Shown here: positions 8,594 to 17,543 of the stretch, in pieces | Layout of the letters: every line of letters begins with the position of its first letter | How positions within the stretch are numbered: the stretch's first letter is position 1 | DNA from: an uncultured Bradyrhizobium sp. | GTDB lineage: Bacteria > Pseudomonadota > Alphaproteobacteria > Rhizobiales > Xanthobacteraceae | Assembly (NCBI RefSeq): GCF_936928535.1 | Contig: NZ_CAKZHY010000093.1 | Location: forward strand, 1-64,000 | DNA length: 64,000 nt | Reading direction: 5' to 3' | The notes under the pieces: generated by a model | Told to the model about the DNA's origin: nothing | The model's input: only the letters and a program-made list of their open reading frames with translations | Database searches by the model: none | Position numbers and translations under genes: made by a program

Positions 8594-9136
8594 ATGCGCA
8601 GACTCTCAACGCTTCTTGTGCCGGGACTTGTCGCCATGACCTTGGCGGCCGGACCGGCTCTGACCAGCGCCTATGCCGCCGGCAGTGACGAGCCCTCCTC
8701 GCCGCCAAAGTCCGATACGTCGACCAAGAAGGGCAAGAAGAAGAGCTCTTCCGTGAGCGATCCGAAATTCCTCGCGGCCTACCGTACCGCGTACACCACG
8801 ATCTACGACAAGCACGACTATACCGACGCGATCGGCCAGCTGAAGCAGCTCAAGCGCGACGACGTCGCCGACGTCGCCAACCTGATCGGCTACTCCTATC
8901 GCAAGCTCGGCGACTACCAGTCGTCGAAGACCTATTACGAGATCGCGCTGAAGGACGATCCGAACCACGTCCGCACCTGGCAGTATTACGGCCTCTGGCA
9001 GCTCGAGCAGGGCAACCGCGAGCAGGCGCAGTATCACCTGGACAAGATCGCCTCGCTCGCCGGCACCGACAGCTCCGAGTATCGCTCGCTGGCTGCAGCG
9101 CTCGACAAGCCGACCGGCGCGACGCTCGTCTACTAA
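8594..9136 (+). CDS. Secreted tetratricopeptide-repeat protein
   Basis: A 180-residue protein with a signal peptide (about 1-28), a lysine/serine-rich linker (about 30-55) and two to three TPR-like units between residues 60 and 170, including YRKLGDYQSSKTYYEIAL and QLEQGNREQAQYHLDKI. TPRs usually mediate protein contacts; it probably acts in the periplasm. GGGAGAAC precedes the ATG and a strong terminator follows, so it is transcribed alone. Confidence 0.85.
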   Translation: MRRLSTLLVPGLVAMTLAAGPALTSAYAAGSDEPSSPPKSDTSTKKGKKKSSSVSDPKFLAAYRTAYTTIYDKHDYTDAIGQLKQLKRDDVADVANLIGYSYRKLGDYQSSKTYYEIALKDDPNHVRTWQYYGLWQLEQGNREQAQYHLDKIASLAGTDSSEYRSLAAALDKPTGATLVY

Positions 9137-9160
9137 AGACATCGCATCTTCCGATGACGC

Positions 9161-9193
9161 GAACGGGCACACCCTTCCGGGTTGTGCCCGTTC
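9161..9193 (+). terminator. Rho-independent terminator after the TPR gene
   Basis: A long stem (GAACGGGCAC pairing with GTGCCCGTTC, extended by CCC/GGG with one bulge) encloses TTCC. It is followed by CTGCTTTCTC, 25 bases after the TPR stop codon. Confidence 0.75.
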
Positions 9194-9245
9194 TGCTTTC
9201 TCGGCTAGCTTTCCCGCACCCATCCCCCCGCAAATTGGTAGCGCA

Positions 9246-10631
9246 ATGGACAAGTGGCTGCGATCCGCGATCGACTACATCGGCTCCTGGATTGAATTCC
9301 AGCAAACGACCTTCCAGCAGCCGGGCGTGTTGCTCGCCTTCGTCCATCGCGGCGAGGTCGTCGCCGAGCATGCGTTCGGGCTTGCCAATCTCGACACCGG
9401 TGAGAAGCTCACCCCGCGCCACCGCTTCCGCATCGCCTCGCACTCGAAGAGCTTTACCGCGGCCGGCATCCTGAAGCTGCGCGAGCAGCGCAAGCTCCGG
9501 CTCGACGATCCCGTCGGCCAGTATGTCCGCGGCCTGCATCCGAGTGTCGCCGGGACGACGATCGCGCAGGTGCTCTCGCACAGCGCCGGGCTGACGCGCG
9601 ACGGTGTTGATTCAGGCCAGTTCATCGACAGCCGTCCCTATCTCAACGCGATAGAGTTGCTCGCCGAGTTGAAGCTGCCGACCGCGATCGAGCCGGGCAC
9701 GCGTTTCAAATATTCCAACCACGGCTTTGCCCTGATCGGCCTCGTCATCGAAGCGGTGACGAAGGAGCCCTACTCCGCCTGGATCAAGCGCGAGATCATC
9801 GAGCCTGCGGGCTTGCGCGAAACTGAGCCGAATGCGCCGCTTCCCAAGGGCGCGCTGCTCGCGCGCGGCCATACGCGAAAGCTGCCGTTCGGCGAGCGCT
9901 GCGTGATCCCGGGCGACAATCCGGCCCACGCGATGGCGTCAGCCGCGGGCTTCGTCGCCACCGCCGCGGACACCGCGCGATTCTTTGCCCAGCTCGCGCC
10001 TACTGCGAAGAAGAGCGTGCTGTCGGTCGCGAGCCGCCGCGAGATGACGCGGCATCATTGGCGCGTGCCGCAGAGCTTCGAGGGCTATTACGGCCTCGGC
10101 GTCAACGCCGGCAAGACCGACGGCTGGGACTGGTTCGGCCATGGCGGCGGCTTCCAGGGCTACATCTCCAGGACCTGCTCCATCCCCGGATGCGAGCTTG
10201 CGATCAGCATCCTCAGCAACTCCATCGACGGCGCCGCACCGTTCTGGATGGACGGCGCGATGCAGATCCTGCGCGTCTTCAAGTCGCGCGGCGCGCCCGA
10301 CCGCCGCGTCCGCGACTGGACCGGCCGCTGGTGGACGATCTGGGGCGCGACAGACTTCGTGCCCGCCGGAAATCGCGTGCTGATCGCCAACCCGCAGTTC
10401 AACAATCCCTTCATGGACGCCGGCGAAATCGAGGTCACTGGCCGCGATACCGGCAAGCTCGTCTGGGCGGCCGGCTATTCCAGCCACGGCGAGCCCGTGC
10501 GCCGCGTCCGCGACAGGCGCGGCAAGGTCAGCGACATCTGGATTGCCGGAGCTAACGTCAAACCCGCCAGTGTGGTCGCACGCGAGATTGCGCGGAGGTA
10601 TCCTCCGCGCAAAAAGCGGCCTACTCCCTGA
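9246..10631 (+). CDS. Serine hydrolase, beta-lactamase (class C/esterase) family
   Basis: A 461-residue protein with the AmpC-like fold. The nucleophile motif SxxK is S65-H-S-K68, YSN occurs in FKYSNHGFALIG, and a glycine-rich GHGGGF lies near residue 300. The C-terminal 130 residues add a beta-rich domain. There is no signal peptide, so it is cytoplasmic, and esterase or peptidase activity is likelier than antibiotic hydrolysis. Its last 11 bases overlap the convergent S10 peptidase gene. Confidence 0.88.
   Translation: MDKWLRSAIDYIGSWIEFQQTTFQQPGVLLAFVHRGEVVAEHAFGLANLDTGEKLTPRHRFRIASHSKSFTAAGILKLREQRKLRLDDPVGQYVRGLHPSVAGTTIAQVLSHSAGLTRDGVDSGQFIDSRPYLNAIELLAELKLPTAIEPGTRFKYSNHGFALIGLVIEAVTKEPYSAWIKREIIEPAGLRETEPNAPLPKGALLARGHTRKLPFGERCVIPGDNPAHAMASAAGFVATAADTARFFAQLAPTAKKSVLSVASRREMTRHHWRVPQSFEGYYGLGVNAGKTDGWDWFGHGGGFQGYISRTCSIPGCELAISILSNSIDGAAPFWMDGAMQILRVFKSRGAPDRRVRDWTGRWWTIWGATDFVPAGNRVLIANPQFNNPFMDAGEIEVTGRDTGKLVWAAGYSSHGEPVRRVRDRRGKVSDIWIAGANVKPASVVAREIARRYPPRKKRPTP
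10590..10610. other. Hairpin inside the 3' end of the serine hydrolase gene
   Basis: Perfect nine-base arms (GCGCGGAGG and CCTCCGCGC) enclose TAT, 21 bases before the stop codon and next to the overlap with the convergent peptidase gene. It is followed by AAAAA rather than T on the plus strand, so it is not a standard terminator. Confidence 0.5.
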
Positions 10632-12186
10632 TCAGCGCCTCGACCTCACTGCGAAGCGCCTGGCGCGAGCCATCGCGCGAATAGAACATGTGGCCGCCGG
10701 GATAAACGACGAACTTCACCCGCGATGTCACGAAGGCGGGCAGCTGGTCGAGCGCCCGCTTCGTGCCGAAATAGGGCGTGGCGAGATCGAACAGACCGTG
10801 CGCGACCAGCACGTTCAGCTTCGCATCCGTGGCGAGGATCTGGCGCAGCTCCGACAACGATTGCGGTGGGTTGATGCCGCCGCCGAAATCCCAGTTGTGC
10901 TCGACGGAGCCGTTGAGGACCTCATATGAGCCGTCTGGCCGCCAGTTGAGCTTTCGCGTGAGCACATCGACCGCGGCGCTCGTCAGCGGCGCCTGAAGTG
11001 CATCGCCTGAGGGGTCGCCGAAGCGTGAGCTGCTCGAATCCGGATAGGGATCGAGACCACGTACCGAGCCGTCGTAGCGTCCCGTCACCATACCGTTCTT
11101 GCGATCGAGTTCGCGGCGGAATTCACCCACGTCGAAGCGGCCGGCGAGCCTGCGGCTTACCGCCTGATCGATGCCGGTAAGCTCAGCGACCTTGTCGGCG
11201 AGGCGATTGGTGGCTTCCTGGTTCGCCTCGCCCTTGACGAGATCAGCCAGGAATTCGCCGTTGGCATAAGCCTCCACGTCGGCGAGATCGGCGCGCTTGA
11301 CCGGTCCCTTGGCTTCGCGCGCCGCCGCCACGTAACTCGGCAAGCTCGCGACATATTGCAGCAGGCTCGTGCCGGTGAACTCGCGGAAATCCAGCAGTGG
11401 TGACACCAGGATCATGCCCCTGACGCCCACGCCGTGCTGAATCTGCAACTGGCGCACGACCTTCGGCCCACGAATGCCGCCATAGCTCTCGCCCGTGACA
11501 TATTTCGGCGAGGTCAGCCGGTTGTGCTTTTCGAGCCAGCGACGAATGACGAGCGCGATCGAATTGACATCCCCGTCGACCGAGTAGAACCGCTTGCGCG
11601 CGTCCTCATCGCTCGCGATGACGCGGCTGTAGCCGGTGCCGACAGGATCGATGAAGACGAGATCGGTGAAGTCGAGCCAGGTCTCGGCGTTCGGTTTCAC
11701 CTCGGGCGAGGCCGACGGCGACAGCCCCTCGCCGTCAAGCGGCAGCCGCCACGGCCCGACCGCGCCGAACTGAAGCCACGCCGAGGATGCCCCCGGCCCG
11801 CCGTTGAACAGGAATGTCACCGGCCGCGTCGCGCGGTCAGCACCGTCGAGTTCGTAGGACGTGGCGGCGATGTCGGCGAGCGGCTCGCCCTTCTCATTGA
11901 ACACCCGGATCGAACCGGCGGTCGCGGTAAAATTGAGCGTTCGGCCCGGCAGATCGAGGGTCTGCTTGGTGGTCGAGTCGTCAGGGAGGCGACGATCGGA
12001 AGCCGCTGGCGAAGCCTGCGCCGGCTTCTGTGCATTGCCGGCGCGCCCGGCCTTCTGCCCAGTGGGCGCTGCCGCCTCGTTGCGTGGCTGCGGCGGATCG
12101 TCCGCCCAAGCCGGGCTCGCGAGCGCGAAAGCAATGACGGCAAGCACCAGCCCCGCAAGGCGCTGCATCGGCAAACTCATCAACAT
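10621..12186 (-). CDS. S10 family serine carboxypeptidase-like peptidase
   Basis: A 521-residue exported protein with a signal peptide (about 1-28) and a Pro/Ala/Gln-rich linker to residue 65. Family motifs follow: FLFNGGPGASS (oxyanion region, about 126-136), GESYGG (catalytic serine, about 232-237), the aspartate in HGLFDLATPY and the histidine in YPGGHMFY. S10 enzymes remove C-terminal residues, usually at acidic pH. GGGAGAAGCAATC precedes the ATG. It is convergent with the serine hydrolase gene. Confidence 0.92.
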   Translation of the reverse strand: MLMSLPMQRLAGLVLAVIAFALASPAWADDPPQPRNEAAAPTGQKAGRAGNAQKPAQASPAASDRRLPDDSTTKQTLDLPGRTLNFTATAGSIRVFNEKGEPLADIAATSYELDGADRATRPVTFLFNGGPGASSAWLQFGAVGPWRLPLDGEGLSPSASPEVKPNAETWLDFTDLVFIDPVGTGYSRVIASDEDARKRFYSVDGDVNSIALVIRRWLEKHNRLTSPKYVTGESYGGIRGPKVVRQLQIQHGVGVRGMILVSPLLDFREFTGTSLLQYVASLPSYVAAAREAKGPVKRADLADVEAYANGEFLADLVKGEANQEATNRLADKVAELTGIDQAVSRRLAGRFDVGEFRRELDRKNGMVTGRYDGSVRGLDPYPDSSSSRFGDPSGDALQAPLTSAAVDVLTRKLNWRPDGSYEVLNGSVEHNWDFGGGINPPQSLSELRQILATDAKLNVLVAHGLFDLATPYFGTKRALDQLPAFVTSRVKFVVYPGGHMFYSRDGSRQALRSEVEALIRE

Positions 12187-12434
12187 GATTGCTTCTCCCG
12201 GCCCCCTCGCAGCTTCTCTATCCCGGACATAGCCACCAATTGCGACGGTTTGGCGGATCGGAGGCCCTCGACTGGCCTTCGGAGCCGATGAAGCCGGCTT
12301 TTGCCCTCAAAACGAGGCGCCCGGTCGGCCCCCGCGTCTGCCTTGCCAGCCGGTCATCCTCGACAATACAGGCCCAGGTCGTATAGACGACCTCGGCGGA
12401 TCTTTCTCAAGCCAGCGGCACCTGCCTGGAAGCC

Positions 12435-13214
12435 ATGACCAAGCCATCGCGATACGAACGGATCGCCTTCGTCGCCAGCCCGAGCAGCGAGGCGGAGGCC
12501 GCCTTCCACCAGCTTACGTCGCAATACGGCAATTGCGATCCTCACGAGGCAGACGTCGTGGTCGCGCTTGGCGGCGACGGGCTGATGCTCCAGACGCTGC
12601 ACAACCACATGCGCTCGGGCAAGCCGATCTACGGCATGCACCGCGGCACGGTCGGCTTTCTGATGAACGAGTACTCGACGCATGATCTGCGCGCGCGGCT
12701 CGAGGCGGCGCATGAATCCGAGATCAATCCGCTCCTGATGCGCGCGACCGATGTCAACGACCGCGTCCATCTCCACCACGCCATCAACGAGGTCTATCTG
12801 TTCCGGCAGACCTCCCAGGCGGCGCGCCTGCGCATCCTGATTGACGAGCGCGAGCGCATGCCCGAGTTGATCGCCGACGGCATCATCGTGGCGACGCCGG
12901 CAGGCTCGACCGCCTACAATCTGTCGGCCCAGGGCCCGATCTTGCCGATCAACGCGGCGCTGCTGGCGCTGACACCGATCAGTGCCTTCCGGCCGCGGCG
13001 CTGGCGCGGCGCCCTGCTCCCCAACACCGCCTATGTCGTGATCGAGGTGTTGGAAGACGACAAGCGCCCGGTCGCGGCGGTGGCCGACCACGAGGAGGTG
13101 CGCAGGGTCCGGCGCGTCGAGATCCTGTCCGACAAGACCATCTCGATGCGCATGCTGTTCGACCCCGGGCACAGCCTGGAAGAGCGCATTTTGCGCGAGC
13201 AGTTCGGCAATTGA
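12435..13214 (+). CDS. nadK: NAD kinase
   Basis: A 259-residue cytoplasmic enzyme that phosphorylates NAD to NADP. It has the family GGDG motif (residues 46-49), [14 protein letters not shown] and the substrate-binding segment [21 protein letters not shown]. The length is typical of short alphaproteobacterial NAD kinases. The 248-base gap upstream holds no other gene. It precedes the receiver gene by 84 bases, which contain regulatory-looking repeats, so the two may be transcribed separately. Confidence 0.96.
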   Translation: MTKPSRYERIAFVASPSSEAEAAFHQLTSQYGNCDPHEADVVVALGGDGLMLQTLHNHMRSGKPIYGMHRGTVGFLMNEYSTHDLRARLEAAHESEINPLLMRATDVNDRVHLHHAINEVYLFRQTSQAARLRILIDERERMPELIADGIIVATPAGSTAYNLSAQGPILPINAALLALTPISAFRPRRWRGALLPNTAYVVIEVLEDDKRPVAAVADHEEVRRVRRVEILSDKTISMRMLFDPGHSLEERILREQFGN

Positions 13215-13239
13215 GCTCTCGCCCAGGCGCCCGGCAACG

Positions 13240-13280
13240 CTTCGTTAACCCGAGCCACGATATGGTTAACGAAGGTTGAC
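13240..13280. promoter_or_regulatory. Inverted repeat with CtrA-like half sites before the receiver gene
   Basis: CTTCGTTAACC (13240-13250) and GGTTAACGAAG (13264-13274) are perfect inverted arms 13 bases apart, each carrying a TTAACC half site. The right arm also begins TTAA-N7-TGAC (13266-13280), one mismatch from the CtrA consensus TTAA-N7-TTAAC over its last bases. Confidence 0.5.
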
Positions 13281-13298
13281 CGCTTTAGCCTGGGCGTC

Positions 13299-13844
13299 AT
13301 GTTCCGCATCGACTTCAACAAGCTGCGTTTCCTCGTCTGCGACGACAATCCGCACATGCGCCGGATCCTGCGGACGCTGCTGCATTCGTTCGGCGCGCGC
13401 GAAGTCTATGAGGCCGAGGACGGCGCGACCGCACTCGAAATGTACAGCCATTACGTGCCCGACATCGTCATCACCGACTGGGCGATGCCGATCTTCGACG
13501 GCCTCGAGCTGGCGCAGATGATCCGGCAGCCGGAATCCAAGGGCAATCCCTACGCACCGATCATCATGCTGACCGGTCATTCCGAGAAGCGCCGCGTCAC
13601 GGTCGCTCGCGATGCCGGCGTCACCGAATTCCTGGCCAAGCCGATCTCGGCCAAGGGCCTCTACCAGCGCATCCTCAACGTGGTCGCCAGTCCCCGGCCC
13701 TTCATCAAGACCAAGACCTATTTCGGCCCCGACCGGCGCCGCAACACCAATTCCGCTTATATGGGCCCGGAGCGCCGTGTCGGCGAAAAGCACGAGGTGC
13801 TTCAGCAGCCCTCGCTGCTCGACAAGGCCCGCTCCTCCATCTAG
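13299..13844 (+). CDS. Single-domain response regulator (CheY-like receiver)
   Basis: A 181-residue protein with one receiver domain (about 9-130). Asp15/Asp16 form the acidic pocket, Asp60 in VITDW is the phosphoacceptor and the lysine in FLAKPIS is the conserved switch residue. A tail of about 50 residues, rich in arginine (FGPDRRRN, MGPERRVG), replaces any output domain. It is followed 30 bases later by an Hpt protein, so a phosphorelay between them is likely. No kinase is nearby. Confidence 0.92.
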   Translation: MFRIDFNKLRFLVCDDNPHMRRILRTLLHSFGAREVYEAEDGATALEMYSHYVPDIVITDWAMPIFDGLELAQMIRQPESKGNPYAPIIMLTGHSEKRRVTVARDAGVTEFLAKPISAKGLYQRILNVVASPRPFIKTKTYFGPDRRRNTNSAYMGPERRVGEKHEVLQQPSLLDKARSSI

Positions 13845-13874
13845 CGCAACATCTCATCCGGCGAGGCAGGCATT

Positions 13875-14453
13875 ATGGCGAAGAACAGCGCAAAGGACAT
13901 CGAGGTCAAGGCCTTCGCCACGCATCACGTGATCACGCAGCCCAATCCGCTGCGTAAGGTGCTGCGCCGTGTCGAGGAAAAGGACATGGACGATCCGGTC
14001 GGCCGCGCCGAGCAAGCGCTTGCCGATTTGTCCGGCGAGTTCAAGAGCTGGATGACGACCGAGGCCAACCGTCTCTCGACCGCCTACGTCGCCATTCGCA
14101 ACGACGGCTTCACCAAGGAACGGCGCGACGAGCTGTTCCACGCCGCGCACGACATCAAGGGCGACGCTGCGACGTTCGGTTTTCCGGCCGCGGCTGTGGT
14201 TGCCGAAAGCCTGTGCCGCGTCATCGAGCATGCCCCGGATCTCGAGAAGGTGCCGGCCGAGCTGTTCACGCACCACATCAACGCCATCCTCGCCATCGTC
14301 CACGAGAACACCAAGCTCGACACCATCAGCGTCTCCGCCGAGCTCAGCCGGCGTCTGCGCAAGGTCGCCGACGACTATCTCGCCGACGTCAACCGCGACC
14401 GCCCCGAACATCTTGAGGCGATCCTGGCGCCGAGCATCGTGCCGGCAGAGTAG
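13875..14453 (+). CDS. Hpt (histidine phosphotransfer) domain protein
   Basis: A 192-residue all-helical protein with the Hpt signature HDIKG, where His92 is the likely phosphorylated residue in AAHDIKGDAATFG. The N-terminal 45 residues are basic and unlike the domain. It shares an apparent transcript with the receiver protein upstream and probably passes phosphate to or from Asp60. A 29-base inverted repeat follows the stop and may end the transcript. Confidence 0.88.
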   Translation: MAKNSAKDIEVKAFATHHVITQPNPLRKVLRRVEEKDMDDPVGRAEQALADLSGEFKSWMTTEANRLSTAYVAIRNDGFTKERRDELFHAAHDIKGDAATFGFPAAAVVAESLCRVIEHAPDLEKVPAELFTHHINAILAIVHENTKLDTISVSAELSRRLRKVADDYLADVNRDRPEHLEAILAPSIVPAE

Positions 14454-14472
14454 CGGCACCACTCTCTCCTCT

Positions 14473-14552
14473 CGTCATTGCGAGCGCAGCGAAGCAATCC
14501 AGGCTGGTTCCGCGGAGGGACTCTGGATTGCTTCGCTGCGCTCGCAATGACG
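14473..14552. repeat. Dispersed palindromic repeat (29-bp inverted arms)
   Basis: Bases 14473-14501 and 14524-14552 are exact inverted copies, beginning CGTCATTGCGAGCG, with a 22-base loop. It lies between convergent genes, where it could act as a bidirectional terminator. The CGTCATTGCGAGC motif is a common dispersed element in Bradyrhizobium-type genomes. Confidence 0.8.
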
Positions 14553-14575
14553 GAGTTTTGCGGGACCGCCTCGGA

Positions 14576-15751
14576 CTACGCCGCGATCAGGTCGTCGTAC
14601 AGCGGATCGATTGCGTCCTCCGCGACCAGCTCGTCGCAGAACAGCCTCGCCTCCTCGCGCGCCGACTCTGTGGCGAAGCGGCGCAGCAGCACCATCAGTG
14701 GCTCGGTGGCGCCGCGATCGCTCTCGCAATGGGTGAGCACGCGCTCGACCATGCGACGGCGCAAGCGCGCCGCGGTGTCGTCGGTATCGACATAGCCCTG
14801 CTCGTGGCAGGCATCGAGCGCGACCTGGAACGCGGCGAAGGTCGCTTCGGGCAATCCGGCGCGACGGAGCAGCGCGTGCAGGCTGTTGCCACCGCGATCG
14901 TGCAGCAGAGCCGAGACGCGCGCGAGCGGCAGCTCGGCGAGCTCGGCCAGCGCCGCATCAAACAGGTCGAGATTGCTCGACAGCAGCGCGCGCAGGATCA
15001 GGCCTGCTGTGAGCTGGCCGGTGATGCGCAGATGCTTGACCAGGCCCTGCATGTCGTCGCCGCGCGAGCGCGCCGCGATATTGATGGTGGAGCGGTCGCG
15101 CGCCTCTGACGTCATGCGCTCGGCACGGTCGGCGCTCAGCCAGTTCCGCGCCACGACGAACTGGGCCAGCGTCTCGGAGAGTTTTGCCACCAGCGCGGCG
15201 CGGGTGGCGGCCGGAATATCGTCCAGCACCAGCATCGCCTCGCGGATCGCGGCAAGATGGCCGTGACGCTCGACGATGCGCGTCCAGGAGAATGGGGCGA
15301 GCTCGGCATGGGGGTTTTCGATCAGCTCGAGGGCCGCGGCAGCGCAGCCGACCTCGGCGATGGCGGCGCAGACCGAGACCGGCAGTGTGATACGGCGGGC
15401 GACCGCGCATTGCACCTCGTCATTGCCGGTCGCGACGATGTCGACGAGATCGGCATCGATCAGCAGCGGCGAATGTTCAAGCACGGGCAGCGCCACCGAC
15501 GGCTGGTCCGCCGACAATGCCCGCACGATCGACGCCGGCGCATCCGTGCTGCGCGCAAAGGCTTCGGCCATCGCCTGCCGCACCAGCGGTGAAGGATCGT
15601 CGAGCAGCATCAGCAGCGCGCCTTCGGCGGCGACGCGGTCGTCATGGGAAAGGTCTGAGATCAACCAGGCCCGGGCCAAGGCCCGCGTTGCCTCCGCCCG
15701 CTCACCAGCGGGCGCGGTCCTGATCCAATTGATGAACTGCCGAACAATCAT
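14576..15751 (-). CDS. DUF2336 domain protein
   Basis: A 391-residue all-helical protein matching the alphaproteobacterial DUF2336 pattern. The N-terminal half looks like HEAT-type repeats (for example LLDDPSPLVRQAMAEAFA), and the C-terminal half has GLVKHLRITGQLTAGLILRA and similar helices. It is cytoplasmic. The biochemical role of the family is not established. It is convergent with the receiver-Hpt pair and next to a transglycosylase gene. GGAAGCACC precedes the ATG. Confidence 0.88.
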   Translation of the reverse strand: MIVRQFINWIRTAPAGERAEATRALARAWLISDLSHDDRVAAEGALLMLLDDPSPLVRQAMAEAFARSTDAPASIVRALSADQPSVALPVLEHSPLLIDADLVDIVATGNDEVQCAVARRITLPVSVCAAIAEVGCAAAALELIENPHAELAPFSWTRIVERHGHLAAIREAMLVLDDIPAATRAALVAKLSETLAQFVVARNWLSADRAERMTSEARDRSTINIAARSRGDDMQGLVKHLRITGQLTAGLILRALLSSNLDLFDAALAELAELPLARVSALLHDRGGNSLHALLRRAGLPEATFAAFQVALDACHEQGYVDTDDTAARLRRRMVERVLTHCESDRGATEPLMVLLRRFATESAREEARLFCDELVAEDAIDPLYDDLIAA

Positions 15752-15909
15752 GGTGCTTCCGGCTTACGCAACGAAAAACGAGGAGGTGACGGCTTGTCAC
15801 CTGCAACACAAAATAAACCACGACGCTTAACAAAGCGTTCACCATAACTGGCTGGTTTTATTGAGGATTTGTTAAGAGCTGAAAGCCACCCGAGAGGCGC
15901 TGCTGCGCG

Positions 15910-16926
15910 CTAGCTCGAGAACGTGCCGCTGCGATCGCTGAAGAGATCCAGCGGCTGCGGCGGCCGGACCTCGGGCGTCGCTGAGGCAACCGAGGTGAGC
16001 GAGGCGTTGTTGCCCCACAATTTCTGTACCGTCGTCGAGACCGGCTGCGTCGCATCACCGGGCTGATAGATCGAACGGAACGCAGGTGCGGTCGGCGTGT
16101 TGTCGGCCACTGTCGTCGACGATGTCGCACTCACCGGCGTCACCGAACGCGAGTCCGGAAAGGTCTGGAGATAGGCCGCGCCATTGACCATCGGCGCGGC
16201 GGGCTGCACGCCGTTGGCGGCGGCGACTTGTGTGGTCGACGGCGTGTCGCCATACATTGCCATCGCGCTGCGCGTCGATTTTGCGTTCGAGGCGCTGGCG
16301 TAGCGCGCATTCAAAACCGAATAGACTTCAGAGACGCTGCGTGCGCGGCCGTCCCTGGCGTAGAAGATCGAACGGTTGGCGGATGCGGCATTGGGAAACA
16401 GCCGCGCACCGACGGCTTGCGGATTGTCTTCGGCATTGGCGATCAGTTTCGCCGCGCCGCCGACGCCCATGAAATGCGCCATGTAGAGCTCGCTGTCGGA
16501 TGGCCTGCGGCCGATCAGACCCGTGAGCTTGAAGCTGTTGGACTGCGTCAGCGCCGCGGCCATGCTGGAGGCGGCCTCCGGATCGTCGCGCAGCTTCATG
16601 ATCGAGCGCTTCATGAAGGGATCATCGACGGTGTAGGTGCCGGACGATGTCCTCGTGATGGCGTCGGAATAGTTGCCATAGCCGAGCTGGGTGCCCGCCT
16701 CCTTCACCGTGCCGAGCCAGGTCTGGTCGATGAACTGATAGAGGCCGTGGGCAGACGATGTGGTGGCGCCGGCAGACGGATCGAAATCCGATTCCATCTT
16801 GGCGGTAGTCAGCATGTATTCGAAGCTGACGCCGGTCTGGTTCGAGGCCTGCTTGATCGCGCCCGCAACGCGCCGGGCACCGTCCGTTGCGGCGGTCTGC
16901 GAGGCACTGGAATTGTCGACCGACAT
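15910..16926 (-). CDS. Lytic transglycosylase (SLT domain)
   Basis: A 338-residue protein. Residues about 20-190 carry the SLT fold, with catalytic Glu45 in TAKMESDFDP and the motif SSAHGLYQFIDQTW. The C-terminal 150 residues are Ser/Thr/Ala/Pro-rich and probably disordered. It would cleave peptidoglycan between MurNAc and GlcNAc, yet no signal peptide is visible, so export may use another route. The ATG at 16926 is preferred; a GTG at 16977 lies almost at the predicted transcription start. A CtrA box lies upstream. Confidence 0.85.
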   Translation of the reverse strand: MSVDNSSASQTAATDGARRVAGAIKQASNQTGVSFEYMLTTAKMESDFDPSAGATTSSAHGLYQFIDQTWLGTVKEAGTQLGYGNYSDAITRTSSGTYTVDDPFMKRSIMKLRDDPEAASSMAAALTQSNSFKLTGLIGRRPSDSELYMAHFMGVGGAAKLIANAEDNPQAVGARLFPNAASANRSIFYARDGRARSVSEVYSVLNARYASASNAKSTRSAMAMYGDTPSTTQVAAANGVQPAAPMVNGAAYLQTFPDSRSVTPVSATSSTTVADNTPTAPAFRSIYQPGDATQPVSTTVQKLWGNNASLTSVASATPEVRPPQPLDLFSDRSGTFSS

Positions 16927-16983
16927 GATGGCGTGACCGGCCCGCGCGGCGTGTAAGCGGCGCCGGCAATTCGGCACCCTGAT

Positions 16984-17022
16984 CGTCCCACCGTGGGACG
17001 GTTATGGTTAATGCGGGGTTAA
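16984..17022 (-). promoter_or_regulatory. CtrA box and 17-nt palindrome upstream of the transglycosylase gene
   Basis: On the minus strand TTAA-CCCCGCA-TTAAC (17022-17007) is an exact CtrA consensus match. Next comes a perfect palindrome, CGTCCCAC-C-GTGGGACG (16984-17000), between the box and the gene. Confidence 0.6.
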
Positions 17023-17046
17023 TTCGAAGGGCTGCTGTCCACCCGA

Positions 17047-17086
17047 GTCATTCCGGGGCATCGCGCAGAGATGAGCCCGGAATGAC
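17047..17086 (-). terminator. Repeat-type hairpin ending the folE-hisI transcript
   Basis: GTCATTCCGGG at the left pairs with CCCGGAATGAC at the right around a 16-18 base loop. It lies five bases beyond the hisI stop codon. The GTCATTCCGGGGC arm is a widespread palindromic repeat in Bradyrhizobium-type genomes that may double as a terminator. Confidence 0.6.
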
Positions 17087-17091
17087 AAGAG

Positions 17092-17514
17092 TTATTTCTT
17101 ATAAACATCGTTCGGATCGAACAGCCTGTCGGCGTCGACGAAGACCAGCTTCGCGCCCCCGCCCTCGGCTTCGACCTTGCGGTAGAAGCAGGACCGGCGG
17201 CCGGTGTGACAGGCCGCCCCAATCTGCTCGACGCGGAGCCAGACTGCATCCTGGTCGCAATCCGTGCGGATCTCGACCACGTGCTGGGTTTGACCTGAGG
17301 TCTCACCTTTTCGCCACAAGGCATTGCGCGAGCGGCTGAAATACCAGGCCTCGCCGGTCGCAATGGTCTTGCGCAGCGCCTCGTCATTCATGTGCGCAAC
17401 CATGAGCACGTCGCCGGTGGCGACGTCGGTCGCGACAACAGTCACGAGGCCGGCGGCATCGAACTTGGGAAGGAAGGCGAGACCTTCCTCGATCTCATGG
17501 GAGTGACCGGACAC
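17092..17514 (-). CDS. hisI: Phosphoribosyl-AMP cyclohydrolase
   Basis: A 140-residue cytoplasmic enzyme of histidine synthesis; it opens the adenine ring of phosphoribosyl-AMP. Signature segments are [16 protein letters not shown], the metal-binding DCDQDA and the paired cysteines in [14 protein letters not shown]. It is the stand-alone form without the HisE domain. The start is a GTG preceded by GAGGACGCCC. It follows folE by 29 bases on the same strand, so the two are probably cotranscribed. Confidence 0.96.
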   Translation of the reverse strand: MSGHSHEIEEGLAFLPKFDAAGLVTVVATDVATGDVLMVAHMNDEALRKTIATGEAWYFSRSRNALWRKGETSGQTQHVVEIRTDCDQDAVWLRVEQIGAACHTGRRSCFYRKVEAEGGGAKLVFVDADRLFDPNDVYKK

Positions 17515-17543
17515 GGGCGTCCTCGCTCAAGACAGTCGCGAGA

